Shown one piece after another: positions 24,610-35,251 of a stretch of DNA of 64,000 nt. The notes under the pieces were generated by a model. That model was not told where the DNA came from, did no database searches, and worked only from the letters and a program-made list of their open reading frames with translations. A program made the translations under genes and the position numbers. The stretch is from Cylindrobasidium torrendii FP15055 ss-10 (lineage: Eukaryota; Basidiomycota; Agaricomycetes; Agaricales; Physalacriaceae): contig KN880433.1 in NCBI GenBank assembly GCA_000934385.1, positions 186,001-250,000 of the forward strand. Direction: 5' to 3'. Positions within the stretch are counted from its first letter, which is position 1. Every line of letters starts with the position of its first letter.

Positions 24610-25563
24610 GAGAGATGTGAAGGCGACGCGAGTGACCGTCGCTGGTAAACCACTCTGTAATGTGATCCGTGGCCCCGATCGACAGGCGCCAACAGCCGGC
24701 GAGGATGGAATCCGCTGAAAAGGGACCTTTTGGTCCAAGTAATATCACTCACATTGGCCTTGCAGGCTGAGAAATTTACTGGACAAAGTAGCTCAGTGGT
24801 TTGTTGTAGTCAACTTGTAGTGGGTAAGACGATTTGGCCTAAGTAGTCATTGAATATTACTAGATAGCAATGCGCTCTATAATCTCACATAGCCAAATGT
24901 ATGCTAGCTTCGCAGAGAAGTAGTAGCCTTCTCGGACAGCAGGTGTGTCTGATGTGTATCCTATCCTAAGAGCTACTTACTGCTAGGGCTATGGTATTAG
25001 TATTGCTTACTGGCGGAAACCCTGGAAATTAGGTCCAAGTAGACTCTTCAAATTATTAGAGTATCATGGCAGAGATAGCTCTAGGGTAGTAGTCGGCATT
25101 CTATGAAGCAAATCCGTGCGAGCCTCTGAGCCTCGCCTCGGGGCATTTCGCTGTCTAAACGCCCAATGAATTCATTTCAGTAAGTAATATTCCTTATGGG
25201 AGGAAGCACCCAAGGAGTCCATTCTCCTTGCTCCAATGCACGCGAGAGAAGCGTGATGTACCCGAGGCCCGTACTTACTTGTTCGATAAGCCTGCGTTTG
25301 CCGCCCTTGGTCCATATTGGGTATATAACCAACAACCCTATGTCAACCATGACGTCCGACGGCGAGCTCAACACCGCCATCCGTGCGTTCGCCAGCAGCG
25401 TGAAAAGTCTCTTTGGTGTGGGATTGTGAATCGTGTGCGGCGGAGAATTGGACCTCGTGTCCAAAAGACGCTCCTGCTCGTATGTATGTATGCGAATTGC
25501 ACACCGCGGACTCAAACATTTATATGCTAAAAGTGATACAACCCTCTTCTCACTCTGACCGCC
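24610..25563. other. intergenic, no confident gene
   Basis: Divergent spacer of about 950 bp. Several AAGTAG-containing short motifs recur between 24790 and 25050 without forming clear terminal repeats. Small frames at 25177-25593 lack support. It presumably holds promoters for both neighbours. Confidence 0.4.
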
Positions 25564-27725
25564 ATGTCGGCAATCTCTGATCTCACACACCAAGCCCTTC
25601 GCGTACTCGAAACAGAATTATCCGACTTTATACGCGACAATATCGGCACTGACGCTCATGAAGAAGAAGACCCTGACGAGCAGGAAGACACGCGTGGTGA
25701 CGGCCCAAGGGAATCCTACGCGACTCGCCAGCAGAAGCAATTCACCCGTATTCTCGGCCAATTATGCGACCTCATTCGCGACTACCACGAACCAGACAAG
25801 AACAGGCTCATTGAAACCATCGACGGCCTTATAACGAACGCCATAACGGCCAACTACAACGCAGACGAATTCCGTAACGTCTTTCCCGACGACTTTGATT
25901 CTTTCGCACATACCGAAGACAACTACGTCAAATCTACAGACAACCCCTTGTCTATCGGTATGCGGCTCCCTTGGTCACCGTCAAATGCGCGACTCAGTGT
26001 GTTGCAGGCGCTGGCGCACAGAAAGAACTCATGGCATTACTTCGAAGAGCTTATGGGGGAACCGCTTCCAACGGGCAGCCTATAGGTATACCTGTCGTCC
26101 ATACACACCCTCGGCGACTGACTCACGTGTCTGTTCACAGAGGACATCTTTGCAGAAAAGTTTGGCTCCCAGTCGTATCAAGAGACAATTGGCAAACCAC
26201 ACCCATCAACGACAGCACTGTCTAGGTTCAACGCCGAGTTCAAGGCGCCTTGGTCTTGCCCATACCCTGATCCATTGGCACAAGCTGTCTATGAAGCTCG
26301 CTGCGAAATCCACGGCGAATCTCTCGTGATGCCCATTAAACTCCATTTATCGTCTGACAATGGTTGCCTGTCCTTTCTTGGTGCCGGTGGATGGAAGGAC
26401 CGCGATCCCCTCCTCTTCACCTACGACCTGACGTCCCCCGATACCAAGTTTTCACAAGACTGTATCAAAGCAGGTCTCTCGTCCATTGCCTTTAACATCG
26501 CATCTGATGCTCAGAGGAAACTGGTCTTCATCGCGGACGACGAACGAATCAAGTCTTACAACTGGCAGACGACGAAGGCTACCCACACCCTCGATTCAGG
26601 GAATTTTGGCGGTCCCCTTGCGGTCGTGGCCAATGACATTATACTTCGCGCGGGCACGGGATCCGTAGGCGCCTGGAAGATTGACACTCTGCCAACGCAC
26701 GGGGCGAATGGGAGGGGCATCATAGGGAACGAAATGGACCTCGAGGACACTAGCTCTTGGCGCGACGAGCCAGAGGAAAACATAGAGCCTTCGACCGGCA
26801 GCGCAGCCTCTACTACGATTGATTTGGACCCGACGCTGGCAACGTGGGATATCAAGGCATGGGGCGCGCACCCTTCAGCGGCTTCGACAATGCTGGTTGC
26901 CGCTCAGGGACAGTGCGCTGTGGCTGCAGTGGACATGGAACATGGCGGCAAGGTGGGGACCAAGTTCATTGGGCACGCCGAGTTGCCTTTCCGATTTTCT
27001 ACAAACCCCGAGGCAGCGCCAAACCAGTTCGTCACTGGCTGCGAAGATGGCCACATTCGCCTCTGGGACGTGCGCCAGGCCCTCCCGGTTCTTACTCTCG
27101 CAGCAGGCGAACGTTCGAACCCTTCGGTTGCGTTTGCTCACCCTGGCGGTGTTCCCAGTACGTTTTCTAACTGCCTTCACCCCGACGCATCACTCATGGC
27201 TTACCTTAGTGATTTTTGGCGGATGCGAGAAGGCTGAGGTTATTAAGATGTGGGATGTTCGTGCGCCCAAGATGGTGTATGAACTTGCGGCAGGCAATAA
27301 CCAAGTACGGGATATTGCATGGGACCAGTCGAGAAGTGTTCTCTACGCTGCGACGGAGTGCCTCTGGATGGACCGGATGGGTAACAGGTATGACTACCGC
27401 CGTCTCAGTCTGCCCAAGTGGCAGCGGGCAGGCTCGCCCACGGGAGCCTCTGACGAAGAGAATGAGGAGGACTATGAAGATATCGAAGATGACGAAGACT
27501 ACGATGATGGGAGGGCATGGCCGAAGAAGGCGTTCCATGATGAGGAATACTTTGGCGATGTGTACGATTCAGGCGACCATGCACTGTGTAAGGGTTCCCA
27601 TTCCTTCAACACCCATCGCTGACGGATTCCCAGTGCGCTTCTCGTTCAAACAGGACGCCAATCCAGATATTACCCCTGCATACGGTGATGCTGTTGTTGG
27701 CGAAGGTGGTGCTTTTGGCTGGTGA
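25564..27725 (+). CDS. WD40-repeat protein with acidic tail
   Basis: Five exons. The introns near 25957-26008 and 26089-26140 are needed to avoid in-frame stops. The N-terminal 150 aa are helical (LETELSDFIRDNIGTDAHEE...). Beta-propeller blades follow: FGGPLAVVANDIILRAGTGS; the strong WD blade FVTGCEDGHIRLWDVRQA; and FGGCEKAEVIKMWDVRAPKM. The C-terminus is very acidic (YEDIEDDEDYDD). It is likely a scaffold; partner and pathway unknown. The stop is 155 bp from that of the next, convergent gene. Confidence 0.8.
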
Positions 27726-27879
27726 AGGGGTGACAATTTACTGATACCCGATATATTGCCTCTCATCTTGTTGTAATAATATACTTTACCTACGCTACAG
27801 TCTATTTTTTCTTGATTCAAGTCTCTGGGGCGAAGCAACAAGAAATATACGACCTTAAGAATGCAGGCAAGGAGCGTAG

Positions 27880-29505
27880 CTAGTGGCCAGCGAAGCGTGC
27901 ACCATCCGCGGCTCCCGCTCTCGATGGAGAATCGGATGTACTCCGCCCGGTGGCATACTGCATTGCTCTGACCATCAACTGGTTCGACCCAGTCGACAAC
28001 CTGTTCGACATATCCGCCAGCTGGGTCGACATATCCGACACCAGGTCCAGCAAACCCTGGCATTTTGAACGCTCGTTGCACAGCATAACCTGATCATTCT
28101 CGTGGTCTTTTCTCAACTTTATCACTTCCACGACGTGGGGACAGTTTGCCTAGGACAACAAAATCAGAAATTGAAAGGCACATCAAGTAAGAGACCCTTA
28201 CATCGGTATGCGGATGGACGATGGCAGATCCCGGGCTAATTTGACTCGTCGAAGCGGCGTCGTTGTTTGTCAATCGAAGCGGCGCACGTTCCCATTCAAC
28301 CTCCATTGGCTCCGCATCCCGCTCTTCAATGCTTTCGTTGTCGTCAAATTGGAACGATTGGTGGTCTGGTGCATGACGCGAGGGAGTTCCAGGCGCAGGA
28401 GAGAGCAACCGCGAGCCTGTGCGAGGTCTTGAAGCAGGAGTTGGATATGGATGATGACGGTTCGACTTGACTGGCGTCTTAGTACGCTGAAGGGAGGTGG
28501 TTGCTGTAGAGCTTGCACTGCCAGCAGTAGGATCGGCTTCTGTATCCTTTGCGCCAGAATCCGGAGATTTCTCAGGCGGCGGCTCAGGAATGTGGGGGAG
28601 CCCGGCACGCCAATGCTGCAGGTCGCCAAGGGAAGGCAAGATGGAAAATTCCGGGTTGATGAAGAGACTACGCTCTGCACCGAGAGCCCGCCGCATTCTT
28701 GCCACCTCCGCCCGACGCTGCTGATCGACTAACTTCCAGACGGCTTCTATCTCCTCGTGTACCTTCTCCTTGTATGCCTTCTCCTTCGCAATTTGCGTGA
28801 CAAGCTGGCATATGGTCAACATTGGCAACGAACAGAGTCAGCATATAACGCACCAGGTCCGCCATTGATCCCAGCTTCGGTATGTCTTCCGAAAGCTCCT
28901 TGGTGCGCATACAGATTTCCATGAGAAAACCGTTGCCCGTCCTCTTGTCTATCTCGTATTTCTCCTTGATGGAGCCCAGCTCCTCGTCAAGGCTGTTTGG
29001 TTTAATGATGAACACTGAACGAGTGCGGACAGATCAACGTACAAAGCAGCGTAAGAAGGGCTCAAGCGCATAGAACCCTCTACTTCTGAGAGGAATATGC
29101 GGCGACGCCCAACCTTGTCGAGAAGGTTGTGATCATCTCCAAGTTCGAGGTTCCCTGTCAATTCCTGAGGCAATGATCAGTCTGCGTACGAGGAGCTGAA
29201 GAAGGAAGACGCCTACTTGGTAAAGAAACTGCTTTGCAATTGCTAGTATTTGTATCTTCGGCCTCTTAAGAGCACTGTTCACGGACTGCACTGTATCAAG
29301 GGTGCTGGTGAGTGCCCACCCCACAGCGAGAGAAAAGCCAACGCACGATTTTTGACGAAGTCCAAGATAGAAATGTCTGCATTTTCCGCGCTCAAATAGG
29401 TTGCAAACAGCGCAGCGAATACGACTGTCACGGAGTTTGGGACATTGTGGTGGTAAGATTAGACGGTGACCGACCTGTCTGCTGCGAGAATTTGGCGGGA
29501 GTCAT
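27880..29505 (-). CDS. coiled-coil protein of unknown function
   Basis: About seven exons. The start is ATG at 29505, with an in-frame alternative at 29547. The N-terminal region is helical (SILDFVKN, IQILAIAKQFLYQELTGN, RRRIFLSEVEGSMRL), followed by a coiled coil (LDEELGSIKEKYEIDKRTGN; EKVHEEIEAVWKLVDQQRRA). A Ser/Pro/Thr-rich linker leads to a short C-terminal helix with repeated heptads (LVSDMSTQLADMSNRL). The splice GCTTT|GTACGT...AACAG near 29035 is what joins the two helical halves. A cytoskeletal or kinetochore role is possible, but nothing seen proves it. Confidence 0.6.
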
Positions 29506-29625
29506 GGTGGTAACTAAGTGGATCTGCGCACAAAGCGTACAGGACATGGTCTTATAGCTCAAAGCAGGATCACACGTCGGGCACGAGCATATCAGTGAGT
29601 GGGGAAGTAGCGCAAAGGCTCATAG

Positions 29626-30240
29626 TCATTGGCCCAAGAACGTCTTTGTCCATGGCTTGGGTGATAATGGAATCAGGGCTGCAGCTACGTGTCGTCCCTC
29701 TTCAGCTAATAGGTTATAGTAAGAGCATGCATTTCTCTGCCAAAAGGGCTTTAGTCGATATCACCAAGCCAATTCAGGGTGTAAACGCACCGTGTCCATA
29801 GCGTCCACCTGAATGCCCAGCCCATTAATATATTTACGAATATCCGGTGGTGGTTGAGAAAGCGAGGTCCCTGTTCCGAGCAAGAGTATCTCTGTGTTCA
29901 AATAGGATTAGAAATTGAGGGACGAGGCGCGTTTGTTTCACGCACCTGGCTTTGGGGTCACCACGTCGAATATCCGAAAGTGGTCTTTAGTCCATCCCTC
30001 CCATAGCTTCGAAGGCGTGTCCCACAAGAACACCTCGCCTTCGAGGAATACGCACGGCCCAGTCATGACGAGACCGTCGTGCAGCTCGATGCCGTTCGGA
30101 GTGATGGCGCGCACTTGAACTGGCGGCGGGTTTTCGTTGGAAATAATATTAAAAAGTCCATGTTGTCCATTCCAACGCGCCGAGGTGTGTATTTGGCGCG
30201 TTCGCGAGCATTGGCGCAGGGCATGGCGGAGCGAGTTCAT
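29626..30240 (-). CDS. NDUFAF3: Mth938/DUF498-domain complex I assembly factor NDUFAF3
   Basis: Three exons. An N-terminal mitochondrial-type presequence (MNSLRHALRQCSRTRQIHTS) is followed by the Mth938 fold: VRAITPNGIELHDGLVMTGP, FLWDTPSKLW, FDVVTPKPE|ILLLGTGTSLSQPPPDIR, INGLGIQVDAMDTRNACSYY and NLLAEEGRHVAAALIPL. The GTG and C-x-T-y-N blocks are the family core. The family works with NDUFAF4 in complex I assembly. The ATG is 77 bp from the ATG of the divergent NOP15-like gene, so a shared promoter is likely. Confidence 0.88.
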
Positions 30241-30317
30241 CTTGTGATGAGTGAAGGTCAGTAAAGCATCCGATCAGGCAGGCAAAGTTTTTTCTACTTC
30301 CATCTTCCAACTCCAAT

Positions 30318-31290
30318 ATGCTGTCCGGTCAGCTATCCAAAAAGACGACGAAGAAAAAGGCTAGCAAGCCTTCGGAAAGGAAGATTGCCACTCCAGTCAA
30401 GCCTATAGAGCCTGAGGCCGACAAAGAAGATGATGAGGTCGAGATCCCTCTGCATGGATTGTCAGAGTCTGAGGACGAGGACTCTTCAGACGACGACGAA
30501 ATCAACGACCCTGCACCCCTAGACATCTCGAAGCTTCCCACAGTGGCCAAGGATGATGCTACCGTAAAGCGCAAACTGGAGAAGGCAAAGGCAAAGCGTG
30601 GACCGGTACGTGCTTCGTATTTACTACATCACAGCCAACTCACAAATTGATTATAGCAAGAGGAACGTGGTGTAATCTACCTTGGCCGCTTGCCGCACGG
30701 CTTCTACGAGGACCAACTACGCGGATATTTCACTCAGTTTGGTGATATCACTCGTTTGCGGTTGTCCAGGAATAAACGGGTACACGCTTTCATCCTGAAT
30801 TCCTTTGCTACATGCTAAATCCTTACCTCCAGACTGGCGCCTCCAAGCACTATGGTTTCATCGAATTCGACTCTGCTTCTGTTGCACAAATCGTCGCGGA
30901 GACAATGGACAACTACCTGCTGATGAGCCACATTCTTCGATGCAAGATCATTCCTAAAGATGAAGTTCACCCTGAGCTTTGGGTTGGGAGCAACCGGAAA
31001 TTCCGTCTCGTACCGCGCGACAGAATACACCGTGTGAAGCACGATAAAGTGCGTTGGGCCTTATTTCTACATCCAACGACGTATTCAATCTTGTAGGAGC
31101 GGACAGATGAGCAAAAAGACAAGGTCGTAACACGCTTGGTCAATCGACAAGACCAGCGCAAGCGCAAGCTCGAGGCTGCCGGCATCAAGTACGATTTCGA
31201 GAGTGTCGCCTACGTGAGACTTTGCTCTGTTAGCTCTCGGGCAATGTTCTGATGGCCCTACAGAAAAAGCCCGCACCCACTGTATCATAG
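30318..31290 (+). CDS. NOP15: NOP15-like nucleolar RRM protein (ribosome biogenesis)
   Basis: Five exons. The N-terminus is Lys-rich then acidic ([13 protein letters not shown]). A single RRM spans the middle: [20 protein letters not shown] (RNP2-like), [20 protein letters not shown], and [20 protein letters not shown] (RNP1-like). Then come [20 protein letters not shown] and a basic helical tail ([20 protein letters not shown]), a combination specific to the Nop15/NIFK family. It acts in 60S pre-rRNA (ITS2) processing in the nucleolus. Introns interrupt the RRM. Confidence 0.9.
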
Positions 31291-31729
31291 TATAACTCGA
31301 TTTCTATCATGTCATCTCCCCGTGCTACTTGTTGTGCATTATTATTCCTTTTCTATGGCCTTTTGTTGTTCGTCTGGGGGTGCTCTTCGGCGGCAAAGAA
31401 TCAACATATCCTAGTTTTCGTGGAAGAGGTTGCCGTTCGGGCTGAAGACATCATACCTGGTCGTGGTGCTTCATTCTTGGTTAATGTCCCATGCTTCACA
31501 CCAGCGAAGACCTCTGCCAGAATCGTAGACGATGTCGCACGCTGTGCCGAAGAACCACAAGCCGGCTGGTATTCCGCTTACAACCTAGTTGAAATCAGCC
31601 TTCACAGCTTCACCTCTTGCTTTGTCCCAAATGTATGAAATAGCAGTCCGAGAGTCTTCTACAATAATTGAAAACAAGAGTTACGACAAGTAAGTATACA
31701 TCTATTACACTCAACCCGTTAATTGGACC
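31291..31729. other. spacer between convergent genes
   Basis: A 439-bp gap. A plus-strand frame at 31309-31638 starts with a hydrophobic stretch (CCALLFLFYGLLLFVWGCSS) that resembles a signal peptide. However, it lies only 20 bp after the NOP15-like stop and has no family match I recognise, so it is probably 3' UTR. Confidence 0.4.
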
Positions 31730-32465
31730 TCAAGCATATAAAGAACCTGTTTTCTCCTCTTCCTTAGGGAGGGTATCCGGGTCACTGTTCTTCAGCAGGG
31801 GGCCAGGATGGACCAAGTTGAAGGTATAGAGAGAAAGGACAACCATGATGGCGTCGAGAACGTCTAGAATCGGGTCGTTCAAATGTGCTCAAAAGTGGGT
31901 TTGAGAAACAATGACGCACTGAAGTAGACTTCCGTCTGAATGATCTTGCCTCTCCATCCGTCTGCAAGCTCGATAGTACGATACACCGCTCTGTCAAAAG
32001 GCGAGTGAGGTTCTGTCGACAGCATTATGGATGTAGTCTCAGGCTCACCGGACGAATAAACATAACGTGCTGAATGCGAGTGATGCGCTCAATATCTTGA
32101 GCTTGTTCGTGAAAACCCCTCGCTGGGGTGTGCGCGCCGACACAGGTCTATCCGTGAAGTAACGGGCGAAAAACTCTGTTGCGCATGCCGCGTACACAGT
32201 GATCACCACTAGAAGATATATGAGTATACTGCAGGGATTGATGTCGTCTCACTGACCTAGTTGGAAAGCGATACCGCCGAGCATGATGTGCCCGCCTGTC
32301 TCGACGTCCGTCCCACGGGCGACGCCTGTCGCTGCACTTCCGCCGCCCACGGCTTGGACCACCAGAGAAATGATGTCGCATGAACAGAACAGCGCTGTAT
32401 ACCATTTGGGGCTCAGACGGCTATACGCTGGTCCTAACCGTTCGATGAGATGCTCCATCAGCAAG

Positions 32466-33815
32466 CATCACTGCGATCCGAAAAAGGGTTATAAGATCGC
32501 ATAATGATCGCGGGGGCATTGCGCGAACATTATGAGCCATTTTGGGCAAGTCATAATGCTGCATAATCACGACAGCGGCCGATGCATGGGCTATACTCTG
32601 GCAGAAGCTCATGCGACAAAATACGAAATATGATCACATCGTCAAAAGGAGCAACGAGGATTGTGTCAAATCGACCTCGACCATAATTTCCCACCCATGC
32701 AGAACAACAAAAATGCGCTCCCTTGCGAAGGGATGTGAGTAATATTCAAACCTCTTTTGTTTCTCTAAGGGTATTGCTTATATTCGAAGCGTTGACTTGT
32801 CAAACTGTATATAAAATCTTAGGACCCAAAGGTCTGTGTGTCACGTCGCCGAACGCTGAGCGCTGAGCGCTGGGCACGGACTAGGCGCGGGCGTGCTTCG
32901 GGCACTCTCTGAGGGCAATCTGTCCCAAACGGATGACACTGCGCAGAAACCGTGAGTCAACGGGTGCAGAACCGGTGATTGCTGGGTCGTTGACAACAGA
33001 TGCGCTCCAGGCTGGCAGGCACCACTTTGAGCTGGCTCGAGCAGGTTTGAATGGCCATCAGTCACCAAGGACTTCGCCTGAAACGCTGCGGAAAGTTTCC
33101 TATACAAAAGGCGGCACCTACCATCAAGGTCGTCGTACTTCTTTCCCTCTCACTTCGCATTTCACGCTGACTTTGACAGGACTCCAGCCTCAACCCGTCC
33201 CAACGACGACAGCAAGTCGTGGCGCTCACGGTCAGTGCTACTACCGCCCTTCCGTGGTGACCTACTAATGCTGTCTACAGTTCGCCGTTATACTTGCCGC
33301 TGCGTATGGGATAGAAAGGTGTGTGTTTGTCTCAAACATTGTGAACTCTACTGATCAAACCCTAGGTCGACGCACACGAATGTCAATGTGAGGTACTTAG
33401 CTTGGTCGCAGGATGGAGGGTTTGGCAGCCTCAGCAGTGATAGTACTTTTATTTGCCAGTAGTACCTCATGTACCGTATAGCACAAAATAGATTTTTTTC
33501 GCAAATTTTCGGATTTTTTGGGACAGCGCTGGGAGCGTCGGGATGTGACAAAAATGCCGACGCTCTGGGCGTCGTGGCGCGCCGCTTGCCTACGGGAAGC
33601 GCGTGAAGATATTATGACAGCTTATAACACCTCATAATACCCACGATACCTCATATTCCCCGCCAACAATTATGAGATGCTATAGGCCTTATGAAATTCA
33701 ACATCTAAGATAACCTGGGGGCAGGAGATATGCTGTATCGGCCGGCATTATGACGGGTTATAGCCTCAGACGACGGGTTACAATGCGGCATCTTTAAATC
33801 CTGATCGCAGTGATG
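32466..33815. mobile_element. non-autonomous TIR DNA transposon carrying a gene-like insert
   Basis: The ends are a perfect 13-bp terminal inverted repeat: CATCACTGCGATC at 32466-32478 and its complement at 33803-33815. The flanks are AAG on the left and AG on the right; removing one AG as a 2-bp target duplication restores the RTA1 frame. Both subterminal regions are rich in CATAAT/ATTATG octamer-like motifs (about four within 100 bp on the left, five within 150 bp on the right) and GGTTATA motifs, as expected for transposase sites. No transposase is encoded. The superfamily is not assigned. Confidence 0.85.
33051..33472 (+). CDS. small spliced gene inside the transposon (probable captured host gene)
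   Basis: Four candidate exons (33051-33128, 33180-33230, 33281-33318, 33366-33472) keep one frame across three introns of 51, 50 and 47 bp. Each intron has GT/AG ends and a good branch point (CTGAC, CTAAT, CTGAT). The product starts MAISHQGLRLKRCGKFPIQK, then NPSQRRQQVVALTFAVILAA, which includes one predicted membrane helix, and then YGIERSTHTNVNVRYLAW. I do not recognise the protein. The introns look like host introns, so capture of a cellular gene is the simplest reading. The last exon may be wrong. Confidence 0.5.
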
Positions 33816-34248
33816 AGAAATTTGCGGCGAGCAAGGGGGTGGGTGCAAGGATTGTACATGTCAACCTGATACCGATGAGCTCGGAGAGGATTATGAGGTA
33901 GCCTTAGGCAAAACATACTGCATCTCGTACGGAGCAGCAAGGCCAGGATTCTTGTGTGACCATAAACGAGCGGACCACCCCAGGATTTCAAGTATGCCAG
34001 CCAAAACAGCAGTGACTATGAGCCACCATGTATTGCGCCGGTAAATGAGCGCTTGTATGAGATGGACCGCTGAAGAAAGAAAGTGAGGATTGGTTTGAGG
34101 GATGGCCAGCACAAATAGACATACTCGTTGACAAGGAAAACAACACCAGAAAGGCTACACATGCAGCAAAGTTGGGAGTGTAGCCATAGAAGCTCGCGTC
34201 CGCCTTTGTAACTCGCGTTACAAGTTCTGGGAAAGTGATTGGGTCCAT

Positions 34249-35251
34249 GCTGGACGGTTTTGGGGGGCAGTGAAGGCGCTCAGCGGATGAACGCCGTGGG
34301 TATTTATACCAAATCTACAGCTGTATAGTTGAATAAGTTAAGTGCGATGCGGCCAGATGGTCGGCAGAGGTTGAGTCAGCCTGGACTTCATAATGAAAAA
34401 GTTCCCTGGAAGAACAGGCGCCGGTCGGGAAAGTATCTGTGTGTCCAATGCAATTAAAGAACTTCTGACAGGATCACTTGCTATCACTTGATCCTTCAGA
34501 GCAGAAGCATTAGAGCGTATTAGTTTCGCGATATTTAGCTATTTTCGCTATCTATTTTTTTGACAACGCTACCAAATTTTGTTAGTCTCTGGGTGGTCTT
34601 AACTATCCAACGCTCAGTACAGCTGAATAACGAGCCCAGAAGACAACTTGGGTCACCCAACTTGGTGGTGCAGGGTAGTGTAGGACTGCTCCTGGCCGAC
34701 GCACCTTTCTTTTATGACGGAGAATCGACGTTGTCGCTGGTCTTGAAGGATGCTAGCTATTCTGACTGATTTTGTTATTTATCTAGATGGCTTATCAATT
34801 TAGCTAAAATAGCTAAATATTGCCCAACTAATACGCTCTATTGGACTCAGGGCACAATAAAAGAAGGATTCCTTTCCAGGTTGCCTTGGGCAACATTTGG
34901 ACAATAATCCTCCCCGAGTCCCCCGGCGCTGGACTGGGATTTCGGCCCGCGGCTCTCTCAGGCATCTCCTAGGTCTGACTAAGCTGTTTTGGCCATTGAC
35001 ACTGCGCTCGGCGTACTTGCGCCTCTGGGATTCAACTTATTAGCCTTTCCAAAGACAGAGTCGACTGTTGGAATCCTCTCATCGTGTGGATTCTGGATGG
35101 ATTTGAAGCTTGTGCATGATCTGCATGATGGCTTAGTCATTGACCTGTCTGACCGCCAACGGTTTGATATTGCAGAACGCGTTTCGGCCAGAGTCGACCT
35201 GGTCTCTGTCCTCCTTCCATCACCACCGAGCACGAACACCAGGATTCCATT
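34249..35251. other. intergenic region holding a MITE
   Basis: Upstream of the disrupted RTA1 gene and of the DUF7330 gene. Apart from the MITE at 34511-34840 I see no gene; a plus-strand frame at 34989-35327 is unsupported. Confidence 0.5.
34511..34840. mobile_element. MITE with about 40-bp terminal inverted repeats
   Basis: The first 40 bp (34511-34550, starting TAGAGCGTATTAGTT) match the reverse complement of the last 40 bp (34801-34840) at 36 of 40 positions. The TA at each end fits a Tc1/mariner-type TA target duplication. At 330 bp with no coding capacity it is a miniature inverted-repeat element. It lies about 260 bp upstream of the RTA1 start codon. Confidence 0.85.

Larger units (their letters stand above)
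31730..34248 (-). pseudogene. RTA1-family membrane protein gene, disrupted by a transposon
   Basis: From the ATG at 34248, exons encode MDPITFPELVTRVTKADASF, a TM region, YRRNTWWLIVTAVLAGILEI, GLAAPYEMQ and APTPLLAANF. Coding resumes after the insertion with LLMEHLIERLGPAYSRLSPK, DIISLVVQAVGGG, IELADGWRGKIIQTE, VLDAIMVVLSLYTFNLVHPG and a TGA at 31730. These are successive RTA1 (lipid-translocating exporter/RTM1-like) motifs with intact splice sites. The 1,350-bp element at 32466-33815 lies inside the exon exactly between ANF and LLME. Everything else is intact, so the break is probably recent. The family is linked to membrane stress and drug tolerance. Confidence 0.85.

Noticed and set aside
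24780..25060. Recurring AAGTAG motifs suggesting another transposon relic
   Set aside because: No paired terminal repeats or target duplication could be found.
31309..31638. Plus-strand frame with a signal-peptide-like start
   Set aside because: It begins 20 bp after the NOP15-like stop, has no recognisable domain and is probably 3' UTR.
32466..33815. Reading the element as a long intron of RTA1
   Set aside because: The acceptor-like CAG at the right place has no matching GT donor at the other end, the ends are inverted repeats, and 1,350 bp is far beyond the local intron size.
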